Below are positions 43,988-51,883 of a stretch of DNA of 64,000 nucleotides, piece by piece. Made by a program: the position numbers and the translations under genes. Under the pieces are notes generated by a model. The model was not told the DNA's origin. It made no database searches and worked only from the letters and a program-made list of their open reading frames with translations. Numbering within the stretch: position 1 is the stretch's first letter; each line of letters starts with the position of its first letter. Origin of the DNA: CADEDH01 sp047974625 (lineage in GTDB: Bacteria; Actinomycetota; Acidimicrobiia; Acidimicrobiales; SZUA-35); contig JBKECK010000019.1 in NCBI GenBank assembly GCA_047974625.1, forward strand, positions 62,001 through 126,000, given 5' to 3'.

Positions 43988-45060
43988 CGGGCCCCTCCTT
44001 CCGGGACGCCGGCCCCGTTGCCGCCGGCCCGGGCCATTCGTTCGGTGATCTCTGGGCAGGACAGGGCCCGGTGACCCGAACCGATGTCGAGCATCTCCGG
44101 GTCGGTGTCCCCACAGGTCGGGCGAGCCCGGGGGCAGCGGGTGTGGAACCGGCACCCCGACGGCGGCGCCGACGGTGAGGGCACGTCACCCTCGAGGTGG
44201 ATCCGCCGCTTCGAGCGGGCCATGTCCACGTCCAGGGTGGGTACCGCCGACAGCAGGGCCTGGCTGTAGGGGTGGGCGGGCGAGGTGAACAGGGTCTCGG
44301 TGTCGGCCAGCTCGACCACCTGACCGAGGTACATCACCGCCACCCGGTGCGAGATGTAGCGGACGACGTTGAGGTCGTGGGTGATGAACAGGAAGGTGAG
44401 GTCCAGCTGCTGCTGGAGGTCGGCCAGGAGGTTGAGGATCTGGGCCTGGATGGACACGTCGAGGGCGGAGACGGCCTCGTCGCAGACGATGAGGTCCGGT
44501 TCGGTGGCCAGGGCCCGGGCGATCCCGATGCGCTGGCGCTGACCCCCGGAGAACTGGTGCGGGTACTTCCGCAGGTCCTTGCCGGACAGGCCCACGAGCT
44601 CCAGCAGTTCCACCACCCGGTCGTGACGTTCGGAGGCCGAGCCGATCCGGTGCACCTCGAGGCCCTCCCCGATGATGTCACCCGTCGTCATCCGGGGGTC
44701 GAGGGAGCTGTAAGGGTCCTGGAAGATGACCTGCATCCGGCGCCGCAACGACCGCAGCTCCGACCGGTCCAGGCCGGCCAGGTCGGTGCCTTCGAACCGG
44801 ACGGTGCCGCCGGTGGCGTCGAGCAGGCGGAGGATGCACCGACCCGTCGTGGTCTTGCCGCAGCCGGACTCGCCGACCAGGGCCAGGGTACTTCCCCGGG
44901 GGATGGAGAAGCTGATGCCGTCCACGGCTCGGACGTGCCCGACCGTGCGTTGGAGCAGGCCGCGCCGGATCGGGAAGTGCACGACCAGGTCCTCCACCTG
45001 GATCACCGGGGTGGTGGCGTCCTCCGTAGTGGCCCCGTCGGCCAGGGGCGCCGCGGTCAT
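43984..45060 (-). CDS. Peptide-type ABC importer ATPase (DppF-like)
   Basis: A 358-residue ATPase with Walker A GESGCGKTTTGR, Q-loop FQDPYSSLDPRM, signature SGGQRQRIGIARAL, Walker B LIVCDEAVSALDVS and the switch His in FLFITHDLNVV. The C-terminal oligopeptide/dipeptide extension is present (PSGCRFHTRCPRARPTC), where Cys residues may hold an Fe-S cluster. The second ATPase overlaps its start by four bases. Confidence 0.95.
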   Translation of the reverse strand: MTAAPLADGATTEDATTPVIQVEDLVVHFPIRRGLLQRTVGHVRAVDGISFSIPRGSTLALVGESGCGKTTTGRCILRLLDATGGTVRFEGTDLAGLDRSELRSLRRRMQVIFQDPYSSLDPRMTTGDIIGEGLEVHRIGSASERHDRVVELLELVGLSGKDLRKYPHQFSGGQRQRIGIARALATEPDLIVCDEAVSALDVSIQAQILNLLADLQQQLDLTFLFITHDLNVVRYISHRVAVMYLGQVVELADTETLFTSPAHPYSQALLSAVPTLDVDMARSKRRIHLEGDVPSPSAPPSGCRFHTRCPRARPTCGDTDPEMLDIGSGHRALSCPEITERMARAGGNGAGVPEGGAR

Positions 45061-46094
45061 ACGATCACCACCGGCGTCGGGTCCGCCCCGGAGGTGACCG
45101 GAGCGGGTGCCCCGACCAGGGCGTCGGTCTCCTGGAGCCAGCAGCGACTGCTCCGGTTGCCGTCGAGGGCGAACAAGGGCGGTTCCTCCTCACGGCACCG
45201 GTCCATGGCCAGGGCACAGCGGGGAGCGAACCGGCAACCCGTCGGCATGGCGAACAACGACGGGACCACCCCCTCGATGGGGGTCAGCCGTTCACCCTGG
45301 CCCGCGGCGGCGCCCGGCATGGACCGCATCAGGGCCTCGGTGTAGGGGTGGCGGGGCTCGGTGAGGACCTGACGGACGGTGCCCCGCTCCACCACCTGCC
45401 CGGCGTAGAGGACCACGACCCGGTCGGCCATCTCGGCCACCACCCCGAGATCGTGGGTCACGAAGAGGACGGCGGCGCCGGTGTCGTCCTGGAGCTGACG
45501 GAGCAGATCGAGGATCTGCGCCTGGACCGTGACGTCCAGGGCCGTGGTGGGCTCGTCGGCGATGATGAGCCGCGGTTCGAGGGCCAGGGCCATGGCGATC
45601 ATGACCCGCTGGCGCTGGCCGCCCGACAGCTGGTGCTGGTAGTTGCCCAGCCGGGTCTCCGGATCCGGCATCTTGACCTGCCGCAACAGTTCGAGGGCCC
45701 GTTCCCGGGCCGAGCGACGGGAGTGGACCCCGTGGAGCATCATGGTCTCCACCAGCTGGTCCTCGATCGTGTACACGGGGTCGAGGCAGGTGGACGGATC
45801 CTGGAAGATCATGGAGATGTCCCGGCCCCGGATGTCCCGCATCCGCCGCTCGCTGAGCTCGGGCAGGTTCTCGCCGTCGAAGACGATCGACCCGGCCGCG
45901 ATGTCACCGGTGGACTCGAGCAACCGGAGGATCGACAGGGCGGTGACGCTCTTGCCCGAGCCCGACTCCCCGACCAGGGCGACGGTCTCCCCCGGGGCGA
46001 CGTCGAAGCTGACGTCGCTGACCGCGTCGACCTCCCCCATACGAGTTCGGAACCGGGTCCGGAGACCCTCTACTACCAGTATCGGCTCTCGCAC
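45057..46094 (-). CDS. Peptide-type ABC importer ATPase (DppD-like)
   Basis: First gene of the importer operon, 345 residues. Walker A GESGSGKSVTALS, Q-loop FQDPSTCLDPVY, signature SGGQRQRVMIAMAL, Walker B LIIADEPTTALDVT and switch VLFVTHDLGVV are intact, with the C-terminal extension PTGCRFAPRCALAMDRC. Together with the DppF-like subunit it makes the heterodimeric motor. Its upstream region holds a 14-bp palindrome and AT-richer sequence likely to include the operon promoter. Confidence 0.95.
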   Translation of the reverse strand: MREPILVVEGLRTRFRTRMGEVDAVSDVSFDVAPGETVALVGESGSGKSVTALSILRLLESTGDIAAGSIVFDGENLPELSERRMRDIRGRDISMIFQDPSTCLDPVYTIEDQLVETMMLHGVHSRRSARERALELLRQVKMPDPETRLGNYQHQLSGGQRQRVMIAMALALEPRLIIADEPTTALDVTVQAQILDLLRQLQDDTGAAVLFVTHDLGVVAEMADRVVVLYAGQVVERGTVRQVLTEPRHPYTEALMRSMPGAAAGQGERLTPIEGVVPSLFAMPTGCRFAPRCALAMDRCREEEPPLFALDGNRSSRCWLQETDALVGAPAPVTSGADPTPVVIV

Positions 46095-46219
46095 GTGCCC
46101 CCCCAGACCGTTTCGAGATATCGGGTCTTACGGTAGCAACGATGGATATCAGTGATCCAGTTTGTTGCCGTTTCACCCTCCTGACCAGGTCAAATACAGA
46201 CAATCGGGTGTGACATATG

Positions 46220-46233
46220 ACCGGTCGACCGGT
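46220..46233. promoter_or_regulatory. 14-bp perfect palindrome upstream of importer operon
   Basis: ACCGGTCGACCGGT reads the same on both strands. It lies 126 bases upstream of the first importer gene and 49 bases beyond the end of the beta-oxidation operon. It could be a repressor site for the importer or part of a terminator; nothing in the sequence decides. Confidence 0.4.
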
Positions 46234-46281
46234 TCACGGGGTCGGGGCCGCCATCACCCAAACGTCGGCCCCGACCCCGGC

Positions 46282-46698
46282 TCAGACCATCGCGAAATCC
46301 GCGGTGGCCGAGATCGCCACCCCACCGGTCTGGCGGGTGCACCTGAGCTCGACGGTGACCAGACCCCGCCCGGGATCGACCCCGGTCACGGTGCCGGTGC
46401 AGGTGAGGAGGTCGTCGGGCCAGCACTGCTCCTCGAAACGCAGGGTGTAGCGACGGATGTTCTCCGCTCCGAGCCAGTCGGTGGCATAGGTGGCCAACAG
46501 ACCGGCCTGCAACATCCCCACCGAGAACACCGACGGGAAACCGGCGGCGTGGGCGAAGGTGTCGTCGTGGTGGAGCGGGTGGAAGTCACCCGAGGCGCCC
46601 TGGTACTTGACGAAGTCGGTCCGGGTGAGGGGCCCGAACTCGCGAGGCGGGTTGGCGTCCCCCACGTTTGGGGTTGGGTTGGGGGTGGGGCCGCTCAC
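46282..46698 (-). CDS. MaoC-like hydratase subunit (catalytic hot-dog)
   Basis: A 138-residue hot-dog-fold protein with the hydratase-2 motif DFVKYQGASGDFHPLHHDDTF, holding the Asp and His active-site residues, followed by VFSVGMLQAGLLATYAT. It hydrates trans-2-enoyl-CoA or enoyl-ACP to the 3-hydroxy form. The GTG at 46698 has a GGAGG site and overlaps the stop of the partner gene (GTGA). Together the two should form a heterodimer like HadAB or ChsH1-ChsH2. It is the last gene of the operon. Confidence 0.9.
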   Translation of the reverse strand: MSGPTPNPTPNVGDANPPREFGPLTRTDFVKYQGASGDFHPLHHDDTFAHAAGFPSVFSVGMLQAGLLATYATDWLGAENIRRYTLRFEEQCWPDDLLTCTGTVTGVDPGRGLVTVELRCTRQTGGVAISATADFAMV

Positions 46699-47117
46699 TG
46701 CTCCTCCCCGCCCTTCACCGGCTCGGCCGTCTCCACGATCACACTGCACTGTTCGGCCACGAGCACGCCGTCGGGGTCACGGAACTCGTTGACGATCCGG
46801 GCGAAGCGCATCGTTCCGCCCCGCTTGCCGTCCTTCTCCCAGCGGTCCTCGGTGTGGGTGGTGACGGTCAGGATCTGACCTACCCGGGGTGGTGGGCCGT
46901 GGAACACATACTCCTCCTCTCCGTGCAGGATCCGCCGCAGATCGAAGCCGAGCTGTTCGATCTGGGCCTCGGCCCGGGGCTCCCAAGCCATCCGGGCGTG
47001 GGTCAGGAAGGTGGCCGGCACGATGGCGTCCGGCCCCTGGTAGGCCTGGTTACGGGATCGGGTGGCCCGGGCGAACTCCCGGACCTTCCCCTCCTCCAAC
47101 GGCATCCGGTAGCTCAT
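46695..47117 (-). CDS. MaoC-like hydratase partner subunit (FAS1/HadA type)
   Basis: A 140-residue hot-dog protein of the FAS1-type dehydratase (HadA/HadC) group that usually lacks the catalytic residues but shapes the substrate tunnel. It has VREFARATRSRNQAYQG, PATFLTHARMAW and LHGEEEYVFHGPPPRVGQIL. The ATG overlaps the stop of the upstream SDR gene by four bases. With its partner it would perform the hydration step of the cycle encoded by this operon. Confidence 0.88.
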   Translation of the reverse strand: MSYRMPLEEGKVREFARATRSRNQAYQGPDAIVPATFLTHARMAWEPRAEAQIEQLGFDLRRILHGEEEYVFHGPPPRVGQILTVTTHTEDRWEKDGKRGGTMRFARIVNEFRDPDGVLVAEQCSVIVETAEPVKGGEEQ

Positions 47118-48022
47118 CGGTCACCTCCGAACAGCATCGAGCTCTGGTTGCGGACCTTCACCCGGCGGGGCAGGGTGTCCATCACTTCGGCCAGCCCGTC
47201 GAGACCGTGCACGTCGTCGAGACCGACGTCCTCGGCGATCGACCATCCCCGGTAGATGCCGATGCCGCCGCCGTAGACGCTGAACACCTGGCCGCTGAAC
47301 GGACAGTCGGCGCTGGCCAGGTAGGCCACCAGGGGCGAGATCCGCTCGGGGCCGAACTGGGGCTGGTTCATCACCTCACCGATCCCCGGGGTGGCCAGGG
47401 TCAGGCGGGTACGGGCGATAGGGGCGATGCAATTGGCCCTGACCCGGTAGCGGCGCAGCTCGGCGGCGTTGACGATCGTCATCGCGGCGATGCCAGCCTT
47501 GGCCGCCACATAGTTGGTCTGCCCCACATTGCCGTGCAGGCCCGCCCCCGACGAGGTGTTGACGATGGCCCGGTCGACCTCGGCACCGAGCTTGGACCGG
47601 TCGCGCCAGTAGGTGGCGGCGTTGTGGGTGACGTTGAAGGTGCCCTTGAGGTGCACCGCAACGACGGCATCGAAATCGTCCTCCGTCATCGACACCAGCA
47701 TCCGGTCGCGCAGGATCCCGGCGTTGTTGACCACGACGTGCAGGTCGCCGAACACCTCGACCGCCTGCGCCACCATCGCGGCGGCCCCGTCGAACCGGGA
47801 TACGCTGTCGGTGTTGGCGATCGCGGCCCCGCCGGCGTCGACGATCTCGTCGGCCACGGCCCGGGCCGCGGCCTCGTCGGCACCGGAGCCATCCCCGGCG
47901 CCGCCCAGGTCGTTGACCACCACCGAGGCACCCTCGGCGGCCAGCAGCAGGGCATGTTCGCGGCCGATGCCCCGGCCGCCGCCGGTGATGAGGGCGACCC
48001 GCCCGTCGAGCGCCCCCGTCAC
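47114..48022 (-). CDS. SDR 3-hydroxyacyl-CoA dehydrogenase-like
   Basis: A 302-residue short-chain dehydrogenase. The NAD(P) motif TGGGRGIG is near residue 12, followed by VVVNDLGGAGDGSG and NNAGILRDRML, a pattern shared with the 17-beta-HSD type 4 (multifunctional enzyme 2) dehydrogenases that oxidise 3-hydroxyacyl-CoA. The catalytic YVAAK follows an upstream Ser. The GTG start overlaps the thiolase stop (GTGA). It would supply the third step of beta-oxidation. Confidence 0.9.
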   Translation of the reverse strand: MTGALDGRVALITGGGRGIGREHALLLAAEGASVVVNDLGGAGDGSGADEAAARAVADEIVDAGGAAIANTDSVSRFDGAAAMVAQAVEVFGDLHVVVNNAGILRDRMLVSMTEDDFDAVVAVHLKGTFNVTHNAATYWRDRSKLGAEVDRAIVNTSSGAGLHGNVGQTNYVAAKAGIAAMTIVNAAELRRYRVRANCIAPIARTRLTLATPGIGEVMNQPQFGPERISPLVAYLASADCPFSGQVFSVYGGGIGIYRGWSIAEDVGLDDVHGLDGLAEVMDTLPRRVKVRNQSSMLFGGDR

Positions 48023-49209
48023 CGGTCGCCCCGGGAGTAGACGGTGACCACGGCGGCGCCGCCGAGACCGACATTGTGCTGGAGGGCGGCGGTGACCCCG
48101 GGAACCTGGCGGGTGCCGGCGGTACCCCGCAGCTGCCACGTCAGCTCGGTGCACTGGGCCAATCCCGTGGCCCCCAGGGGGTGCCCCTTGGAGATCAGGC
48201 CGCCCGAGGGGTTGACCACCCACCGGCCGCCGTAGGTGGTGGCCCCGGAGTCGACCAGTTCCCCGGCCCCGCCCTCGGCGCACAGGCCCAGCGTCTCGTA
48301 GCTCAGCAGCTCCATGGTGCTGAAACAGTCGTGCAGCTCCACCACCTGGACGTCCTCCGGCCCAAGGCCGGACTGCTCGTAGGCCTGCTCCGCCGCCCGT
48401 TTGGCGAAGTGGTAGCCGACCAGGCCCCGGTCGCTGCCGTCGAAGGTGTCGGGCCCGTCGGTGGTCATGGCCTGGCCGACGATCTCGACCGCCCGGTCCC
48501 ACAGGTCGTGTTCGGTCACGAACCGCTCGCTGGCCACCACGACGGCGGCGCCACCGTCGGAGGTGGGGCAGCACTGCAACCGAGTCAACGGGTCGAACAC
48601 GGTCGGTGAGGCCAGAACCTCCTCCAGGGAGTACTCGTCCCGGAACTGGGAGTTCGGGTTGTCGACCGAGTGACGGTGGTTCTTGACCCCGATCCGGGCC
48701 AGGGTCTCGGCCGAGATGCCGTAGGTCTCCATGTACTCCCGACCGGCATTCCCGAACATCTGGGGGGCGACGGGGGCGTCGCTACGACCCCGCTTGGCCC
48801 ACATGGCCTTCACCATGGGTTTCATGGGGGCGACGCGGTCGTGCCAGTGGCCCTTGAGGCTGCCCCGCTCCATCTTCTCGAAGCCGAGGGCGAGGACGCA
48901 GTCGGACACACCACCCTGGATGAAGCTCCGGGCCGTGTACAGGGCGGACGAACCCGAGGCGCAGTTGTTGTTGACGTTGATCACCGGAACCCCGGTGAGG
49001 CCGAGCTCGTACAGGGCGGTCTGCCCGCACGTCGAGTCGCCGTAGACGTAGGAGGCGATAGCCTGCTCGACCCGGTCGTAAGGGATCCCGGCGTCGGCCA
49101 GGGCGGCCGCACCGGCCTCCCGGCCCATGTCGGGGTAGTCCCAGTCCCGGGCCCCGGGCTTCTCGAACCTGGTCATGCCGACGCCGACGACGAAGACACG
49201 GTTGGTCAT
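48019..49209 (-). CDS. SCP-x/Ltp-type thiolase
   Basis: A 396-residue lipid-transfer-protein-type thiolase, the group that cleaves branched or sterol side-chain 3-ketoacyl-CoA (or acts as a retro-aldolase in Ltp2-like members). The nucleophile Cys is in NVNNNCASGSSAL, the His motifs are VELHDCFS and SKGHPLGATG, and the C-terminal region is QHNVGLGGAAVV. The ATG overlaps the regulator stop by four bases. Confidence 0.92.
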   Translation of the reverse strand: MTNRVFVVGVGMTRFEKPGARDWDYPDMGREAGAAALADAGIPYDRVEQAIASYVYGDSTCGQTALYELGLTGVPVINVNNNCASGSSALYTARSFIQGGVSDCVLALGFEKMERGSLKGHWHDRVAPMKPMVKAMWAKRGRSDAPVAPQMFGNAGREYMETYGISAETLARIGVKNHRHSVDNPNSQFRDEYSLEEVLASPTVFDPLTRLQCCPTSDGGAAVVVASERFVTEHDLWDRAVEIVGQAMTTDGPDTFDGSDRGLVGYHFAKRAAEQAYEQSGLGPEDVQVVELHDCFSTMELLSYETLGLCAEGGAGELVDSGATTYGGRWVVNPSGGLISKGHPLGATGLAQCTELTWQLRGTAGTRQVPGVTAALQHNVGLGGAAVVTVYSRGDR

Positions 49210-50468
49210 GATGACTCCTCAGAATCAGTGGATCGGACAGGATCGGTGGATCGAACGGAAGGGTCGGCCCCGGGGGCGTCCGGGGCCGGCTCGGGTGCGG
49301 GGGCATCGGCCGGGACGAGCAGGGCTCGGCCGAGGGCGACGACCTCCCCGACCGGGGGGTTGTCCTCCCGACGGGCCCGGGCCAACCCGTTGACCAGGGC
49401 GAAGGCGCAACGCACGACGGCCCGGGCGTCGGCCGCGGTCAGATCGGGGCGGAGCTCCCGCACCACCGCCGACCACTGTTCGTGGAGGTCGCGGCGGCGC
49501 CGGGCCAACCGCGGCCGTTCCGACGGTTCGAGTGACGCGCCCTCCTGGCTGGTGACCACGAGGAGGTCGCCGTGGCGGAACGCCACCGTGGCGTAGGAAC
49601 CGAGCAGGCGATCGAGGGCCTCGGACGCGGAGGCGGCACCGGCCACCGCGTCGGCCGCGCCGGCGATGACGAACGCGCCGGCCCGATCGTAGGCGTCGAG
49701 CAGGACATCCCCCTTGCCGGCCACGTGCTCGTACAGCGACGGGCCCGCCATCCCCACCGCCCGGCCGATGTCCTCCATCGACACCCCGTGGTAACCCCGC
49801 TCGGCGAACAGGCCCATGGCCGTGGCCATGATCTGCTCCCGTCGCGGCACCGGGGCCCTCCACGGTGGACGGGCCCGCGCCGGACCCCGGCCGGGGCCAC
49901 CGGCCACCGGCGGGGCGGTGGCCACGGCCACCAGGCCCTCGATGAGAGCGGCCCGGAGCCGGGCCGGACCAAGCGTGGCCGGGCGCCGGGCCAGGGAGCT
50001 GAGCACTCCGTTGAGCGCCTGCTGGCGCACCGAGATATCACGGTCGGTGAGCCCAGGGCGGCCGGTGCGCATGGCGTCGGCCCAGTGGCGGAACAGCTGC
50101 CGCTCCCGCCCGGCCAGCTCGCGGCGCAGGGTCCGCTCCACCCGACCCCGCTCCTGCAGGTAGGTGGCCAGCATCCCGGGCTGGTCGACGACCAGTCGGA
50201 CCGACACCTCGACCAGGGCTTCGATACCCCCGTTGGCCTCCTCGGCCACCTGGTTCCAGCCGTCGATGGTGTCGAGCATCACGGCGTCGAGCACGGCGTC
50301 CTTGCCCCGGTAGTGCCGGTAGAGGGCGCCCCCGGTGATGCCCACCTCGTCACCGATGTCCTGCACGCTCACCGCGGCGAACCCACGCTCGGCGAACAGG
50401 GCGGCCGCCGCCACCAGGATGTCCTGTTTGGTCGAGCGGGATCGACGACGGCGGGTGCCGGTGTTCAC
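49206..50468 (-). CDS. Tandem double TetR-family regulator
   Basis: A 420-residue protein made of two complete TetR units. The first helix-turn-helix spans about residues 12-60 (VQDIGDEVGITGGALYRHYR) and the second about 228-280 (MEDIGRAVGMAGPSLYEHVA). Each is followed by an alpha-helical ligand domain. A normal TetR is about 200 residues, so this is a fused tandem duplication whose halves have diverged. It probably represses this operon and may respond to an acyl-CoA, which is inference. The GTG start overlaps the dehydrogenase stop by four bases; the tail has two STD-type repeats. Confidence 0.9.
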   Translation of the reverse strand: MNTGTRRRRSRSTKQDILVAAAALFAERGFAAVSVQDIGDEVGITGGALYRHYRGKDAVLDAVMLDTIDGWNQVAEEANGGIEALVEVSVRLVVDQPGMLATYLQERGRVERTLRRELAGRERQLFRHWADAMRTGRPGLTDRDISVRQQALNGVLSSLARRPATLGPARLRAALIEGLVAVATAPPVAGGPGRGPARARPPWRAPVPRREQIMATAMGLFAERGYHGVSMEDIGRAVGMAGPSLYEHVAGKGDVLLDAYDRAGAFVIAGAADAVAGAASASEALDRLLGSYATVAFRHGDLLVVTSQEGASLEPSERPRLARRRRDLHEQWSAVVRELRPDLTAADARAVVRCAFALVNGLARARREDNPPVGEVVALGRALLVPADAPAPEPAPDAPGADPSVRSTDPVRSTDSEESS

Positions 50469-51676
50469 CGTGGCTCCCGGGGCAGCCCTAGCACCCGCTC
50501 GGCGATGGTGTTGCGCTGGATCTCGTCGGTGCCACCACCAATCCGCATTCCCGGCGCCCCGTTGACCAGTTCGCTCCAGGCGAACGTGCCCCACTCACCG
50601 GTGTCGGCGGTCAGCCGGGGGCCGAGCAGCACGGCGGCCACGTGACCGCACCGCTGGAGCCAGGTGCTGTAGGCCAGCTTGCCGAGCGACCCCTCGGGCC
50701 CGGGTACCCCGTCGGCGCGGAGCCGGGCCGCGGCCCGCCGACGGTTGAGGCCGGCCACCCGCCGCTCGGTGTACACCTCGGCCAGGAGTTGACGGACGAT
50801 GGGGTCGTGGTCGCGACCGAGATGGCGGGCCAACATGACGAGGCGGCCGAACAGGTCGGTACCCCCGCTCCCGCCTGTGGCTGCCGAGCGTTCGAACCCG
50901 AGCGTCGTCATCATGGCGTGCCAACCGGAGCCGACCTCGCCCACCCGATCGGTGTCCGGCACCCGCACGTCGGTGAGGAACACCTCGTTGAACGAGGAGC
51001 CGCCGCTCATCTGCCGGAGGGGCCGCACCTCCACCCCGGGGGACCGCAGGTCCACCAGGAAGGCGGTCATCGAGGTCTGCCGGGGACCGGTTGGGTCGGT
51101 ACGGGCGATGGCGTAGCCGACGTCGGCGAACTGGGCCCCCGAGGTCCACACCTTCTGCCCGTTCAGTACCCACACGTCGCCGTCGCGTTCGGCCCTCATG
51201 GCGATCGAACCGAGATCCGAACCGGCGGCCGGTTCGGAGAACAGCTGGCAACAGAGCTCGTCGGCCCGTCGCAGGGAGGCCACCCAGCGCCGCTTCTGGG
51301 CCTCGGTGCCGAGGGTGAGGATGGTGGGCGCCTCGATGTTCAGGCTGATGGTGACCGCCTCATGGGGGGCCGGGGTCAGGAACCCACGTTCGAGGCGGCT
51401 GAAGGCGGCCTCGAACGCCGGGGGCAGCCCGGCCCCGCCGTACTCGACGGGCCAGGTGATGGAGCCGTAGCCCGCCTCCGACTTCAACCGCTGCCAGGCC
51501 CGGAGCTCGTCGACACAGGCCCGTTCCTCAGCCGGGTTGAGATTGTGGAACACCGCCACGTTGTCGGACCCGATCCCCCAGCCCGGCTCGGTGTCCGGAG
51601 GCCGCCGCTCGGCGTGGTCCCCCAACCACGATTCGGCCCGCTCGGTGTACTCGGTCAGATCCATCAACTCGGTCAT
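50465..51676 (-). CDS. Acyl-CoA dehydrogenase
   Basis: First gene of the beta-oxidation operon, a 403-residue flavoprotein that makes the 2,3-double bond in acyl-CoA. Typical segments are SITWPVEYGGAGL, LFSEPAAGSDLGSIAMRAER (FAD/substrate), VLNGQKVWTSGAQFAD and the end GGGTDEIQRNTIAERVLGL. The usual catalytic Glu position cannot be fixed by eye. It resembles the ChsE/FadE type that can form heteromers, but no second subunit is nearby. The ATG at 51676 is chosen; the upstream codons overlap the promoter. Confidence 0.93.
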   Translation of the reverse strand: MTELMDLTEYTERAESWLGDHAERRPPDTEPGWGIGSDNVAVFHNLNPAEERACVDELRAWQRLKSEAGYGSITWPVEYGGAGLPPAFEAAFSRLERGFLTPAPHEAVTISLNIEAPTILTLGTEAQKRRWVASLRRADELCCQLFSEPAAGSDLGSIAMRAERDGDVWVLNGQKVWTSGAQFADVGYAIARTDPTGPRQTSMTAFLVDLRSPGVEVRPLRQMSGGSSFNEVFLTDVRVPDTDRVGEVGSGWHAMMTTLGFERSAATGGSGGTDLFGRLVMLARHLGRDHDPIVRQLLAEVYTERRVAGLNRRRAAARLRADGVPGPEGSLGKLAYSTWLQRCGHVAAVLLGPRLTADTGEWGTFAWSELVNGAPGMRIGGGTDEIQRNTIAERVLGLPREPR

Positions 51677-51746
51677 CGCTCGCTTCCCCTGCCTCACGGG
51701 CCGAACCGCTGGCTCCCACACCCGTCGATCACATCGTTCCCTAGTG

Positions 51747-51775
51747 ATCATTTATATAATCGGCGTAGAGGTCAA
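51747..51775 (-). promoter_or_regulatory. Promoter of the beta-oxidation operon
   Basis: On the minus strand TTGACC (51775-51770) is followed after 17 bases by AATGAT (51752-51747), in a strikingly AT-rich stretch. It lies about 70 bases upstream of the acyl-CoA dehydrogenase ATG. The -10 element is directly followed by a CTAGTGA-type half-site (51741-51747), well placed for repression. Confidence 0.55.
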
Positions 51776-51796
51776 ATTTTATTGGGATTGGTGCGA

Positions 51797-51812
51797 CACT
51801 ATTCACCTAGTG
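51797..51812. promoter_or_regulatory. Probable regulator operator
   Basis: Perfect inverted repeat CACTA-N6-TAGTG. The same half-site TAGTG recurs at 51742-51746, beside the -10 element. Two sites about 55 bases apart in the divergent promoter region would suit a regulator with two DNA-binding domains, such as the double TetR encoded in the operon; this link is inferred. Confidence 0.5.
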
Positions 51813-51883
51813 AGACCTTGCTAAGGGTCCCGTCACCTCGGGGTGGTCTGATCCGCCCGGGGCCGGACCGGTAGGTTGCCGTT

